A stretch of 64,000 bases of DNA, from positions 1 to 64,000 of the IMG/VR virus record IMGVR_UViG_3300036770_007327. The stretch is one strand, 5' to 3'. The position numbers and the translations under genes are program-made. The notes beneath the pieces were generated by a model. It had not been told where the DNA came from and searched no databases. It worked only from the letters and a program-made list of their open reading frames with translations. Shown here in pieces: positions 20,901-29,348 of this stretch (position 1 is the stretch's first letter; each line of letters opens with the position of its first letter). The stretch comes from a virus.

Positions 20901-21560
20901 GAAGATGACTACTTTATTAACAGAGGAGAAGAACTTGATTGGTCAGTTGTTAGGAATCATATTGAAGAATACGGTATGCGTAATTCGAATACAATGGCTA
21001 TTGCCCCGACCGCTACTATTTCTCAAATCGTAGGATGTTCTTCTTGTACCGAGCCATACTTTAACGTATTGTTTGTTCGCTCTGTTTTAGGAGGAGACTT
21101 TACAGTTATTAACGAATGGTTTGTTAATGATATGAAGTCGAGAAATATCTGGAATCACAATATGATTACTAAGATTAAGCAGGTCGATGGAGACCTTTCC
21201 AGAATACCTGAGATACCAGCAGACATTGCTTCTAAGTATCGCGACGCATTTAATATGGACCAGTTCCAATTGCTTAAAGCTGCGACAGCGAGAGGTAAAT
21301 GGATTGATATGGGAATGTCGGTCAATCTTTTCAATAATAAAACTAGCACAAAGTATCTACACGAGCTTTATACCACTGCCTGGAATATTGGATTGAAGAC
21401 CACCTACTACTTGAGAAATAAGAGTGCTTCTCAGGTAGAGAAGGCTTCTACTACTTCTGTATCTAGCTTTGAACCTATGGCATTAGAATCTCTATCCGAA
21501 AGCGAGCTTGAAAGTAAGGTATGCCGCTTAGACGATCCAACTTGTGAATCTTGCCAATGA
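17943..21560 (+). CDS. nrdA: Ribonucleoside-diphosphate reductase alpha subunit with intein
   Basis: 1205 residues including a 375-residue intein; the exteins together give about 830 residues. Reduces ribonucleotides to deoxyribonucleotides. An ATP-cone (residues 1-95) gives allosteric control. Active-site parts are visible: LSSCFL, SSNLCTEI and TAVCNLGSINL; the C-terminal C-x-x-C (PTCESCQ) re-reduces the site. The sequence around GGKRRGAGCGYLETWH and RRRTHDMNTANWIPDLF is the bacterial/eukaryotic class I subtype also found in Chlamydia rather than the T4 NrdA type. The stop overlaps a small gene before nrdB. The intein +1 residue is Gly, so correct splicing is uncertain. Confidence 0.93.
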   Translation: MNNTISVIKRNGDKAKFDEKKIRDTVKRACKNLKSVDSKLVIYNAEVKLYDGVTTKEIDESLIKSARALVEEDPEYKYVAARLLLFTIYKSCFGQSTDESVFDMQYKACFKTNLDSLIKEGIVNPELKKFDFKRIVEALDPSRDELFAFEGLAAVAERYLFKVKNRILETPQAWLMRVAMGLSIGEKEEERTDRAIEFYEMLSTFSYMCSTPTLFYSGSTKNQLSSCFLNTFEDSIFGIFDGLHQEAQKSKFAGGLGMDLTPFRAGNAYINGTNGYTQGAVFFWKLFNDMLVAVNQCFPGNTKAITRNGIKSLQNIEAGNDYVLTKNGWRLVEELYYYPKDGKELVDIKLRHGYEPVTSTKGHPFYTITGHRSDVTGLCNKEVLKLLERGEQKVEWVEAKDLKINQYIGFPIPTDTEPHRDWKVEDAKLYGLILGDGWVTESKSEMGICFNSETNIETIEFVLNYLDKRKINYWVNDGKQIEGLSDKYVSFVWSYKKHIDKMPFKYDDIYCEKRKKRISGRLLTMRNELIHHIIEGLVLSDGHVHFNKEITFYNNSEELIDTVRYLLLKVGVLCSGNINKGKINGNAKLKGICKVNSDDSFVLRIPAYEELATILDITPVTKKHWLTYNGMVFTRIKSISYSARDFPIDLYDLKVNGEPNYTLISGGLVHNGGKRRGAGCGYLETWHYDIEDFIVLRKNVGDERRRTHDMNTANWIPDLFMKQVNVDGPWYLFSPDETPDLHSLFGAAFEARYWDYVEKGKRGELNLFKEVKAKDLWKKMLAMLFETGHPWITFKDPCNVRYTNQHVGVVNSSNLCTEITLHSKATQYEPNNNRAIKEYGETAVCNLGSINLKEHLIKLDGKYTIDYNKLAKTIKAGTRMLDNVIDINFYPTQEAKNSNVRHRPIGMGSMGWHDLFIALDINYDSNEAVELSDKLYEFISYHTILASSELAKERGKYSTYEGSLWSKNILPIDTYKELVASRINKAEDDYFINRGEELDWSVVRNHIEEYGMRNSNTMAIAPTATISQIVGCSSCTEPYFNVLFVRSVLGGDFTVINEWFVNDMKSRNIWNHNMITKIKQVDGDLSRIPEIPADIASKYRDAFNMDQFQLLKAATARGKWIDMGMSVNLFNNKTSTKYLHELYTTAWNIGLKTTYYLRNKSASQVEKASTTSVSSFEPMALESLSESELESKVCRLDDPTCESCQ
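18831..19955 (+). mobile_element. Intein with LAGLIDADG endonuclease in nrdA
   Basis: In-frame insertion, NrdA residues 297-671. It starts at Cys297 (CFPGNTKAITRNG, splicing block A), has a TKGHPFYTI block B, and ends with LISGGLVHN (blocks F/G, terminal His-Asn). Two LAGLIDADG motifs lie between (LYGLILGDG at about 429-437 and IIEGLVLSDG at about 532-541). The insertion splits VNQ|GGKRRGAG, a conserved active-site-proximal segment typical of homing targets. The first residue after the intein is Gly, not Cys, Ser or Thr. Confidence 0.9.
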
Positions 21561-21781
21561 AAACTTTTCACAAACATGAACTAAATAAGCTTACAGATTT
21601 GCAAAAAGCATTTCTATTATTAATCGTTGAAAAATATACTGGTAATAAATATTCAGATTTATCCTTTATAAGACGAGATGTACTAGGAGCAATGCTTAAT
21701 GATGTTCAGGATAAGATAACAAAAAAAGGCTTTAAACAATTACAAAATATAATCAAAAAATTAAATTATGAAAACAGGTAA
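21557..21781 (+). CDS. Small hypothetical protein between nrdA and nrdB
   Basis: 74 residues from the ATG at 21557 (ATGA overlap with the nrdA stop); the upstream TTG is unnecessary. Helical, basic, with a C-terminal KKGFKQLQNIIKKLNYE. It overlaps the nrdB start by 14 bases. Not a glutaredoxin or thioredoxin; no C-x-x-C. Unknown role, but its coupling suggests it is expressed with the reductase. Confidence 0.55.
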   Translation: MKTFHKHELNKLTDLQKAFLLLIVEKYTGNKYSDLSFIRRDVLGAMLNDVQDKITKKGFKQLQNIIKKLNYENR

Positions 21782-22769
21782 ACTATTCGGAGATGTAAAA
21801 GAGGGGGTAAATCAAATTTTACCACACGTAAATAAATGGGCTTGGGACCTTTACAAGAAGGGCAAAAATAACCATTGGAATCCAGAAGATATCGCAATGA
21901 CCAGAGATATTCAAAACTGGTCTAACGGGACGCTCAGTGAGGATGAAAAACTCGTTGTAAAGCGTTGTCTCGGCTTCTTTGCCGGGTCTGAATCACTAGT
22001 AGGTAATAATCTTGTTACTCTTTTCGGATATATTACTGATCCGGAATGTAGGCAATATTTATCACGTCAAATATGGGAAGAGTGTCTACACAATGATACC
22101 ATTGTATATATGTGTGATTCTATTCAAGATTTAAAGATTGAAGAAATCTATGAAGCATATAGCAATATACCTGCTATTGCCGCTAAGGATAACTTCTTGA
22201 TGGAAGTGACAAGACGTATCAATACCAAGAATATTGATTCTTCTACTATCAGAGGCAAGCAAGATATTATTAGAACAAGCTTTCTTTATTGGATTATCTG
22301 TGAAGGGACCTTTTTCTTCTCTGGATTTGCTATGCTCCTCGCTCTTAAAAATAAGCTTCCCGGCATTGGGGAACAAATTGAATATACATTGAGAGATGAA
22401 TCATTACATATTCAATTTGGAACACAGCTTATTAGAACGGCTATCGAGCAATACCCGGAGATATGGACCGAAGAGTTTCAAGAAGAGTTAATTGGATACG
22501 TTAAGCAGGCTGTTGAGTTAGAAGTTCAATACGCTAAAGATGTTCTTCCTCGCGGCATCTTGGGGTTAAATTCTAAGATGTTCTTAGAATACATGCAATA
22601 TATCGGCAATCGTAGATTAGAAGCGGTTGGATTGAATTATAGATTTGAAAACGATAAGAATCCTTTTGATTTCTTGTCTGAAGTTCAAGACCTTATTAAA
22701 GCTAAGAACTTTTTTGAAACTAGAGTTATTGATTATCAGTCCGCTGGTGCCCTGGATGACGATTTCTAA
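21768..22769 (+). CDS. nrdB: Ribonucleotide reductase beta subunit, class Ic-like
   Basis: 333 residues. Carries the metal cofactor for the NrdA reaction. All six ligands are present: E75, E105, H108, E179, E211 and H214. At the position of the E. coli radical Tyr122 (four residues after the second-ligand His) there is Ile112; the motif is EECLHNDTIVY. Chlamydia-type R2c proteins have Phe at this place and use a Mn/Fe centre instead of a tyrosyl radical. NrdB here probably belongs with that radical-free type. A nearby Tyr114 is two residues off. A late promoter was not seen; it is co-transcribed with nrdA. Confidence 0.9.
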   Translation: MKTGKLFGDVKEGVNQILPHVNKWAWDLYKKGKNNHWNPEDIAMTRDIQNWSNGTLSEDEKLVVKRCLGFFAGSESLVGNNLVTLFGYITDPECRQYLSRQIWEECLHNDTIVYMCDSIQDLKIEEIYEAYSNIPAIAAKDNFLMEVTRRINTKNIDSSTIRGKQDIIRTSFLYWIICEGTFFFSGFAMLLALKNKLPGIGEQIEYTLRDESLHIQFGTQLIRTAIEQYPEIWTEEFQEELIGYVKQAVELEVQYAKDVLPRGILGLNSKMFLEYMQYIGNRRLEAVGLNYRFENDKNPFDFLSEVQDLIKAKNFFETRVIDYQSAGALDDDF

Positions 22770-22780
22770 TACAAAATGAC

Positions 22781-22791
22781 TAAATATATAT
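22781..22791 (+). promoter_or_regulatory. CTAAATA late-type promoter
   Basis: TAAATA at 22781-22786, five bases before the ATG at 22792. Confidence 0.5.
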
Positions 22792-23025
22792 ATGAACTCC
22801 GGTGTAGCATCTAAACTTACATTATATATACTTATATCATGTATAACAGCATATATAAGCGAGTTTAACAATATTACATTAGTAGACTTGCAAATGCTTG
22901 ATCCCCTACAATGGACAACTAAAGTAATCAGTATACTCCTACCCGGCCTCATTACATGGCGAGCATTTATAGACCAATCCATCACAACCAGCGATATCAT
23001 TAACGATAAAAGCGACAACCTTTAA
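22792..23025 (+). CDS. Holin-like small membrane protein
   Basis: 77 residues with two hydrophobic segments (about 7-22 and 41-58) and a short charged C-terminus. WTTKVISILLPGLITWRAFIDQS resembles a phage small-membrane family I recall from other phage genomes, sometimes annotated as holin-like. No direct evidence of holin function. Sits between nrdB and clpP. Confidence 0.5.
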   Translation: MNSGVASKLTLYILISCITAYISEFNNITLVDLQMLDPLQWTTKVISILLPGLITWRAFIDQSITTSDIINDKSDNL

Positions 23026-23031
23026 TTTTTT

Positions 23032-23649
23032 ATGGCAAATCCAATAGAAGACAAACAAGCTAAGCAATCTGAGCCCAATATCAAAATATTCTTAGATGAT
23101 TTAGATAATAAAACTATACTCTTTTATGAGGAGATAGATGACATTTCAGCTCTACATGCAAATAGATTGTTGTTGAGTATTGATAAAAAGCTTTACAAAA
23201 AGTATTTGAATAAGCAATCTGAAGTCGATAGGTATAACGGCAAGGTTAGCCGCCCTATTATTAACCTTAGGATTCACTCTCAAGGGGGAGATGTTTTTTC
23301 TGCTCTATCTATTATTGATGTAATCAACCAACTTAACTGCGACGTTCATACGTATATCGATGGATGCGCTGCCTCTGGAGCAGCGATGATTGCCCTCCAT
23401 GGCAAAAAGCGATTTATAGGGAAGAATAGTTTTATGCTTCTACACCAACTTCGCGGTTCTCAGTCTGGCAAATTTGAGGACATGCAAGATGAAATCAAGA
23501 ATAGTGAAAAAATAATGCAACTTATTCGCGAAATGGTTAAGGAGAAGAGCAAGATTGAGCCAAAAGAAATTGATGAAATCTTAAAACACGAATGGTGGCT
23601 TACCTCTAAAGAATGTCTCGAATATGGTCTTATTGATGTAATAAAATAA
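23032..23649 (+). CDS. clpP: ClpP-like serine protease
   Basis: 205 residues. ClpP fold with the nucleophile S115 in GCAASGAAM and His138 in FMLLHQL; the IHSQGGDVFSALSIIDVI segment is the conserved G-G-D region of the oxyanion strand. In bacteria ClpP forms a barrel fed by ClpX or ClpA. T4-like phages of marine hosts carry similar genes, proposed to process head proteins or modify host proteolysis. It lacks an obvious pro-peptide. Separated by six bases from the upstream gene, so probably in one operon. Confidence 0.88.
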   Translation: MANPIEDKQAKQSEPNIKIFLDDLDNKTILFYEEIDDISALHANRLLLSIDKKLYKKYLNKQSEVDRYNGKVSRPIINLRIHSQGGDVFSALSIIDVINQLNCDVHTYIDGCAASGAAMIALHGKKRFIGKNSFMLLHQLRGSQSGKFEDMQDEIKNSEKIMQLIREMVKEKSKIEPKEIDEILKHEWWLTSKECLEYGLIDVIK

Positions 23650-23683
23650 TTTGATTTTATTTTTTTATATCATATATTAGTAT

Positions 23684-24646
23684 ATGCCTAGATACTATTG
23701 TTATAGAGATATTAGTCTTATACCCAGCCTTGGTAATATTGGTTCCCGTTCTGAAGCGGATACCTGGCAAACTTTTCTTGATAGAGAGTTTAGAATGCCA
23801 GTGTGCCCTTCGAATATGAAATGCACCATTGACGCAGATATTGCTAAAAGGCTTTCTGCTGATGGCTATTTCTATATAATGCATCGATTCGACCACGATC
23901 AATTTGATTTTGTGGAAAAGGCGCAGAACTGGGATTTTATTTCTATATCAATAGGGGTAAAGCCTGAAGACATTGACCTTATTAAAAAAATAGCAGCCAC
24001 ATCTCTAAAGGTACACGCTATCACGATTGATGTCGCTCACGGTCATCACCCCTGGGTGAGGCAAATGGTTAAAACTATTAACTCTCATTTAGGATCGCGA
24101 GGCGTAAAAATAATCGCGGGAAATGTCGCTACAGCAGAGGGGGCTAAATATCTCTATGATTCAGGGGCAGATGCTGTAAAGGTTGGTATCGGTCAAGGAA
24201 TGGCTTGTACTACAAAAGATAAAACCGGTTTTACATTGCCTATGTTTTCCTGTATTCGTAATATCTACGAGCAATATCCCCAGATACCTCTCATTGCTGA
24301 TGGCGGTGTTAGATGTAATGGAGATATTGCCAAGGCATTGGTCGCGGGAGCGGATATGATAATGGCGGGAGGTACTTTTGCTCAATTATCTGATAGCCCT
24401 GCTAAGTTAATAACTGGCGCGGATGGTAAAAAATATAAAGAGTATTATGGTTCAGCTTCTTATCACAACAAAGGCCATATGAAAAATATTGAAGGCACCT
24501 TAGTATGTATTCCCGCAGAGTTTGCTTCATATAAAGATAAACTCGAAGAAATGAAACAAGACTTACAGAGTTCGATATCTTATAGCGGCAAAAAGAATAT
24601 AAAAAATAAGTCCCTTGCTTCTACTAAGTGGGCTGTTGTTAGGTAG
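23684..24646 (+). CDS. GMP reductase / IMP dehydrogenase family enzyme
   Basis: 320 residues, a TIM barrel without the CBS domains of bacterial IMPDH. Motifs: SIGVKPED, DVAHGHH, IIAGNVATAEGAKYLYDSGADAVKVGIGQG, the catalytic Cys in ACTTKDKTGF, and ADGGVRCNGDIAKALVAGADMIMAGG. The C-terminal YYGSASYHN...SSISYSGKK matches the flap region and is nearest GMP reductase in length. The usual G-P-G-S before C-T-T is G-Q-G-M-A, an unusual change. Whether it makes IMP from GMP or XMP from IMP cannot be told. It fits the guanine metabolism theme. Confidence 0.8.
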   Translation: MPRYYCYRDISLIPSLGNIGSRSEADTWQTFLDREFRMPVCPSNMKCTIDADIAKRLSADGYFYIMHRFDHDQFDFVEKAQNWDFISISIGVKPEDIDLIKKIAATSLKVHAITIDVAHGHHPWVRQMVKTINSHLGSRGVKIIAGNVATAEGAKYLYDSGADAVKVGIGQGMACTTKDKTGFTLPMFSCIRNIYEQYPQIPLIADGGVRCNGDIAKALVAGADMIMAGGTFAQLSDSPAKLITGADGKKYKEYYGSASYHNKGHMKNIEGTLVCIPAEFASYKDKLEEMKQDLQSSISYSGKKNIKNKSLASTKWAVVR

Positions 24647-27401
24647 TAGCAGAGCGTATATCGTCTTGATTACCGACCCCGTCTCCTGTTATATTCGGGT
24701 GAGACGAGTTATTATTTGAGATTTTTCTCGCTTCCTGTTGGGCGTATTGTTGAATAACTTTATGGCTTTTCGATTCACCATACTCCTTAACTAATACCTT
24801 CGCGGGCCTTGATCCTTTTGATATGCCTCTTACCTCAGGGTAATTCTCTACATCTCTTGCTTCTGCTATAACATCTTGAGGGGTAGATCGTAACGATAGG
24901 GGTAAATTCTTAAATTGGTGAGCGTGTGCTTCGAGCTCCACAGCGGTAATTCTATTAGTACCTTTAACGGGCACATCTGAATTTGGTACGCCCGTTACCG
25001 CGGATACGTCTCGCGATGCCCCGAAGCCAGTGAACGGCTTTTGTACATATTCATCGATATCTGGATTGTATTCATATTCCGGCGGCACTCCGTAAGATAC
25101 CCCGCTCGGATTCCAAGCCTTAACTCTAACGAACAGTTCGCCGAGAGATGAGGGCGCCTGGCCCTGACCGGAATACCCAGCAGCAATATTAACTATATCC
25201 ACACAATCCTGTACCGTAAGCTTAGCCAACACCCTACCTTCAGGAATTGAACCTACTGTATCTTGCTCTCTCGACCAGCCTCTTAGTTGATACGTTTGGT
25301 CTGTAGTTTGAATTTCCGCGGGAGCGGTAACGTGCTGAAGATATAACTCTCCATTTACTATAGCACTGCCCCCAACGGTGATATTATTCTCCACCCCTAC
25401 AGAGCCCCCCAGAGCGATTTGCTTACTCTTAGATTGTCTTAACGATAATATGTCAGCTGTTATAGTTAGAGACTTGCCCGCGTCAATAGACATACTACCT
25501 GCGGTTGTAAGTTCTACCAAATGTAGCCCGGATACCTTTGTTGTGACTCCAGCAATTTCACTTACCCCTGTTGTCCTTAAAATAATGCCCCCAGACCCCG
25601 CATCAATATTAAACTTATTACCGCAAGATATGGTATAGTTACCGCAAGGAAAATTACTGTCATTACCAGTATATTCTACGAGATTGGTTTGTTTATATAT
25701 AGACGATGCCCCATTATCTCCTTGAACAACTCCAGCAAAGACTATACCCCCAATTGGGTCAACGCGAACAGCGGGAAAATCATTACTCACAGCGCCCACC
25801 CGCATATAATAATCTTTTGTTATTTCTACGCTTTGGTCTCCTCCGTTGCCTTCATTTTTCAATACATCGTCGAGTTTTTTATTTATCTCGATTAGTTTAT
25901 TTTTAATTTCCGTAACAGATGTACCTTCGGTACGATTAAACGACCCCCCAGCGGTCGAAGGGCTTCTATCGACGGACGATCTTGTATCCCATCCAACCTT
26001 ATTGGCATTCGTTCTATAGTTTCCACTCGAAGACCACGCTTGCTTATTTTCCTTTATCGGAGGACGCTCGCCGCCCTTGAGGCCAAGTTGACCCTTTACA
26101 TTAAGTTGTTTTATATTGCTATACGATGCTGTTTCTGGGGGTATTGCGAGGCCGGTAGGATTGCTTTTTGCCGCGGCTCTAACCTCCTTAGGGGTAAGAG
26201 TTTTAATAGATTTTATCGACGTTGATGTCTTACTACCCCCACCTGCTGTATATAAGTTTGGATTTGGTCTGCGTTGACTCTCATCTATTTTTTCTCTATG
26301 ATTACCATATATAGAGTTAGTAAGGTCGGTCCCAAGAGTTCTCTCTGTCTTAAATTTGGATAGGATAGCCGCCCTTTCTGCTATTACCTCTTTCGCTTTT
26401 TTATATACCTCATGATTTCTACTGCCTGTTCTAACAGAGAAAGATTGGTCGCATACAATATTATAATTTTTATACGACCTTATTATAGTATCCCCTTTTA
26501 TGGTTTTAAATTCATCCCCTAATATAAATTCACTACTCTTGCCATGTATCATTTGTTTATACCCGGAATTATCCATTTGTATAAACGAGCCGTCGCGGTG
26601 AGATATATTTATCTTGGGAAAATAGTCTGTACCGGTAAATGATAAAGCGCCTGCTCTACTATTAAATATGAGTTTTTCTCTAAGTAGTTGCTCACCTTCT
26701 TCCTTATTATTTTCAAAATTATTAGGATAATCTATCCCGCGGAATCCCTCATTATCGGCCCCGTAAAGACTTTTCCACTCAGATGAACTATAGTGATATC
26801 CGAAATATACCGGAAGGTCCCATTCCCCGTTTTCAAAAAATACCCAAACAAGAGAGCCCACGCTTGGTATAGAAAACATCCCCTTAGCCTGATTAGAGTA
26901 TAACTCAGGCATCATCGCGTTATTATCAGGGTCAGTAGTCGGGGTAACAGGTATATTATTTATTGTTTCATCCTTAGTATGTCCCGCGGAGAGTATAAAA
27001 TCACTTTGCTGTAAAGTAAATCCAGCAGACTTAGGATCATTTATTGGCTGCTCCCCGGCTTTTAACTTTTCAGCAAACTCTAATCTCTGTATAGGATTAT
27101 CTACTGTGGTTACTGTATGGTTTTGAGGATTATATGAAGAACTTGCCCCAGATCCAATAAGAGGGGATATTTGCCGAGCCCAAGGAAGTATATTCTTTAA
27201 TTTTTGTATAACTTGCGCAGGTAATGTAGAAAAATCTTTGAAATCTATTTTTATGTTTGCGTCTTCTTTATCTATCTCCTCAGGGATTCCCGCGAGGGTA
27301 GGCATTAAAGTTGGGATGAATATCTTTACTTTGCCTGCTCTGTCCGGGTCATTATTTTGAACAACGTACCCTAAGTAAAATCCTGTGTATTTTTTGTGCA
27401 T
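24639..27401 (-). CDS. gp5-like baseplate hub / tail-spike protein
   Basis: 920 residues. N-terminal OB-fold segment YTGFYLGYVVQNNDPDRAGKVKIFI is the T4 gp5 signature; MFSIPSVGSLVWVFFENGEWDLPVYFGYHY resembles the VgrG/gp5 core. No lysozyme domain is seen, unlike T4. The middle is a long low-complexity Lys/Ser/Gly/Asn region, followed by a beta-rich C-terminus (VEYTGNDSNFPCGNYTISCGNKFNID) that probably forms the needle. It is at the tail tip, puncturing the host envelope. The 3' end overlaps the convergent guanine enzyme gene by eight bases. Confidence 0.75.
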   Translation of the reverse strand: MHKKYTGFYLGYVVQNNDPDRAGKVKIFIPTLMPTLAGIPEEIDKEDANIKIDFKDFSTLPAQVIQKLKNILPWARQISPLIGSGASSSYNPQNHTVTTVDNPIQRLEFAEKLKAGEQPINDPKSAGFTLQQSDFILSAGHTKDETINNIPVTPTTDPDNNAMMPELYSNQAKGMFSIPSVGSLVWVFFENGEWDLPVYFGYHYSSSEWKSLYGADNEGFRGIDYPNNFENNKEEGEQLLREKLIFNSRAGALSFTGTDYFPKINISHRDGSFIQMDNSGYKQMIHGKSSEFILGDEFKTIKGDTIIRSYKNYNIVCDQSFSVRTGSRNHEVYKKAKEVIAERAAILSKFKTERTLGTDLTNSIYGNHREKIDESQRRPNPNLYTAGGGSKTSTSIKSIKTLTPKEVRAAAKSNPTGLAIPPETASYSNIKQLNVKGQLGLKGGERPPIKENKQAWSSSGNYRTNANKVGWDTRSSVDRSPSTAGGSFNRTEGTSVTEIKNKLIEINKKLDDVLKNEGNGGDQSVEITKDYYMRVGAVSNDFPAVRVDPIGGIVFAGVVQGDNGASSIYKQTNLVEYTGNDSNFPCGNYTISCGNKFNIDAGSGGIILRTTGVSEIAGVTTKVSGLHLVELTTAGSMSIDAGKSLTITADILSLRQSKSKQIALGGSVGVENNITVGGSAIVNGELYLQHVTAPAEIQTTDQTYQLRGWSREQDTVGSIPEGRVLAKLTVQDCVDIVNIAAGYSGQGQAPSSLGELFVRVKAWNPSGVSYGVPPEYEYNPDIDEYVQKPFTGFGASRDVSAVTGVPNSDVPVKGTNRITAVELEAHAHQFKNLPLSLRSTPQDVIAEARDVENYPEVRGISKGSRPAKVLVKEYGESKSHKVIQQYAQQEARKISNNNSSHPNITGDGVGNQDDIRSATT

Positions 27402-27402
27402 T

Positions 27403-27945
27403 TTATTTCAAAAGTTCTTTTACTGTCTGTAAATTTTTTGACGCGCTTTCATTAGTATTATTGATATAATTGGTAATATTGGAATACCGCTCAGCCTCTT
27501 CTTGTAATATTTTATATATATCTGTTTTACTTTCTACTGCGTTTGGGTCTCTCTTGAAGCTATATATTTCTTTTGCTGTAGATCCCGCATATACATTATC
27601 TATTTCTTTTGATACTCTATATTCTACTCTACTCGCTGCGGAAGATATAGCGTCTCGCTGTTTAGTGCTTGATATATACTCGCTAGTGCTCAGAGATGCT
27701 TCTTGAGAGCTTTTTACTAAATTACTAGCAATTACATCCTCTTTAATATTTTCAACAGCGTTCTTTTTTACCGCTACATATACTACAGCTTCTTTTGCTG
27801 TAGGGTCAATATTATTTTTGTTTTTAATAATTTTAGAGACTATTCTGGTTGACTCATCAGCCTGCTCGTTAAGAGGCTTCTCGTTTGTAAAAACGAGCAG
27901 TTTATTATTTTCCTGAACTAGTTGCTCAAAAATATTATTTGACAT
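27403..27945 (-). CDS. Hypothetical protein upstream of the gp5-like gene
   Basis: 180 residues, helical, Ser/Asn-rich, without a membrane segment. MSNNIFEQLVQE at the N-terminus fits the capsid-targeting motif (F-x-x-L-V-Q-E) with V-Q-E as an imperfect cut site. It is transcribed just before the baseplate hub gene, so it may alternatively be a baseplate assembly factor. A TTAAATA element precedes the ATG by seven to eight bases. Confidence 0.5.
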   Translation of the reverse strand: MSNNIFEQLVQENNKLLVFTNEKPLNEQADESTRIVSKIIKNKNNIDPTAKEAVVYVAVKKNAVENIKEDVIASNLVKSSQEASLSTSEYISSTKQRDAISSAASRVEYRVSKEIDNVYAGSTAKEIYSFKRDPNAVESKTDIYKILQEEAERYSNITNYINNTNESASKNLQTVKELLK

Positions 27946-27993
27946 TTATTATATTTAATGTTGAAATCCTCGTTTTCCAGTATATATTGTATT

Positions 27994-28797
27994 ATGAATA
28001 TATTGATCGCTCATGAAGCGCCCATCGCTCTTATGGAAGAAGTGCAACAGCATACTGACTATGATTATGCTCTTGTTCATCATTTTGAACACTACGAAAA
28101 CTATTTTAACTTCTTTAAGAGAGGTATTGCTAACGGTAGAGAGGTAATTCTTGATAATAGTATATTTGAACTCAAGACTGCATTTAATCCTGAAAAATAT
28201 ATAGAATGGATTGAAAAACTCCAACCGACCTTTTATATTGTACCTGATGTTCTTGAAGATGGTTATCAAACTATCGATAACTATATGAACTGGGTTGATA
28301 ATCATAGCAACTTACCTGGCATCGCTATGGGTACTATCCAGGGTAATAATTATCATGAAATTGCGGATTGCTATAGGGCAATGTCTCTTCATTGCCCGTA
28401 TATTGCCATTTCTTTTGATATGGAGTATTATGATATTACCGGGGTCGGTAGACAGAGAGCGGAGCGTAGATGTGATGGCAGAAAGAGACTTGTAAAGCAA
28501 TTGATCGCAGATGGTTTATGGAATTGGGATAAACCTCACCATTTACTAGGCTGCTCTCTCGCAAAAGAATTCTCTTTCTACAAGCATAATAATATTTACA
28601 ATATTCGTTCTATCGATACCTCTAACCCGGTAATCGCTGGTATCCAAGGAATGAAATATACTAGCGATTTTGGCTTACCTGAGGAGATTCATCTTGCTGA
28701 TAAGGCAAACGAGATTTTTAATAAGGAAGATTTTAGTGTAGATCAGATACAACTAATTAAAGAGAATATTTGGTCGTTCTTAGATATTGTTAAATGA
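27994..28797 (+). CDS. dpdA: DpdA-like 7-deazaguanine DNA transglycosylase
   Basis: 267 residues from the ATG at 27994 (the longer frame adds an unlikely leader). It belongs to the tRNA-guanine transglycosylase superfamily, recognised by REVILDNSIFEL, IVPDVLEDGYQTIDNY, AMGTIQGNNYHEI, AISFDMEYYD, HHLLGCSLAKEFSFYK and IRSIDTSNPVIAG. The DpdA branch exchanges guanine in DNA for a 7-deazaguanine. The gene begins a four-gene operon with overlapping ends: dpdA, a formyltransferase, a P-loop kinase and queF, which together would make and insert a modified base. Compared with bacterial Tgt (about 380 residues) it is short, as phage DpdA proteins are. Confidence 0.8.
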   Translation: MNILIAHEAPIALMEEVQQHTDYDYALVHHFEHYENYFNFFKRGIANGREVILDNSIFELKTAFNPEKYIEWIEKLQPTFYIVPDVLEDGYQTIDNYMNWVDNHSNLPGIAMGTIQGNNYHEIADCYRAMSLHCPYIAISFDMEYYDITGVGRQRAERRCDGRKRLVKQLIADGLWNWDKPHHLLGCSLAKEFSFYKHNNIYNIRSIDTSNPVIAGIQGMKYTSDFGLPEEIHLADKANEIFNKEDFSVDQIQLIKENIWSFLDIVK

Positions 28798-29348
28798 AGA
28801 AAAAGTGGATAGCATGTTGTAGTCAAACAGGCAGTGAAATTTTAAATATATCGAGAGCAATAGGCAACTTTCCAGATATTTTACTTACTAATAATTCGTT
28901 TGATAAATTAAATCCGAGCATTATAGACTACTATAAGGATTGTGAAGAAAAGACTCTTCTACAGGTTGATGTAAAAGTCACAAGCAGGATATATAATGAG
29001 GTCTTCTCTAAATTTAAATCTCCTATAATAACTCTTAACGGCTGGTTAAAAATTATACCTCCTGATATTTGTGATAAATTTACTATCTATAACGGTCATC
29101 CTGGACTGATTTCTAAATATCCTGAGCTCAAGGGTAAAGACCCGGTTGAGCGTGTCTGGGAAAATAAACATCAATACACTCACTTCGGTAGCGTTATTCA
29201 TGTCGTAACTCCTGAAGTAGATGAAGGTAAAATTATATTAGAGAATAGTGATACTCTTAACTTCGATACATTTGAAGAACTTGATACTGCTCAGAGAAGT
29301 ATATCTTTAAATTTGTGGATTAATTTTTTAAAGAAATATATTAAGTAA
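28794..29348 (+). CDS. dpdN: Formyltransferase, DpdN-like (dPreQ1 N-formylation)
   Basis: 184 residues. Formyltransferase fold of the PurN/Fmt type: catalytic N100-G-H102-P103 (YNGHPGL, as N-I-H-P in PurN) and D143 in VVTPEVDEGKII; HFGSVIHVV is the matching central strand. In PurN these bind formyl-tetrahydrofolate. Overlapping dpdA by 4 bp and followed by a kinase and queF, it is far more likely to act on preQ1-modified DNA than on glycinamide ribonucleotide. A dPreQ1 formyltransferase, DpdN, has been proposed for phages making (formylamino)methyl-7-deazaguanine (recalled from literature). Family clear; substrate inferred from context. Confidence 0.72.
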   Translation: MKKKWIACCSQTGSEILNISRAIGNFPDILLTNNSFDKLNPSIIDYYKDCEEKTLLQVDVKVTSRIYNEVFSKFKSPIITLNGWLKIIPPDICDKFTIYNGHPGLISKYPELKGKDPVERVWENKHQYTHFGSVIHVVTPEVDEGKIILENSDTLNFDTFEELDTAQRSISLNLWINFLKKYIK

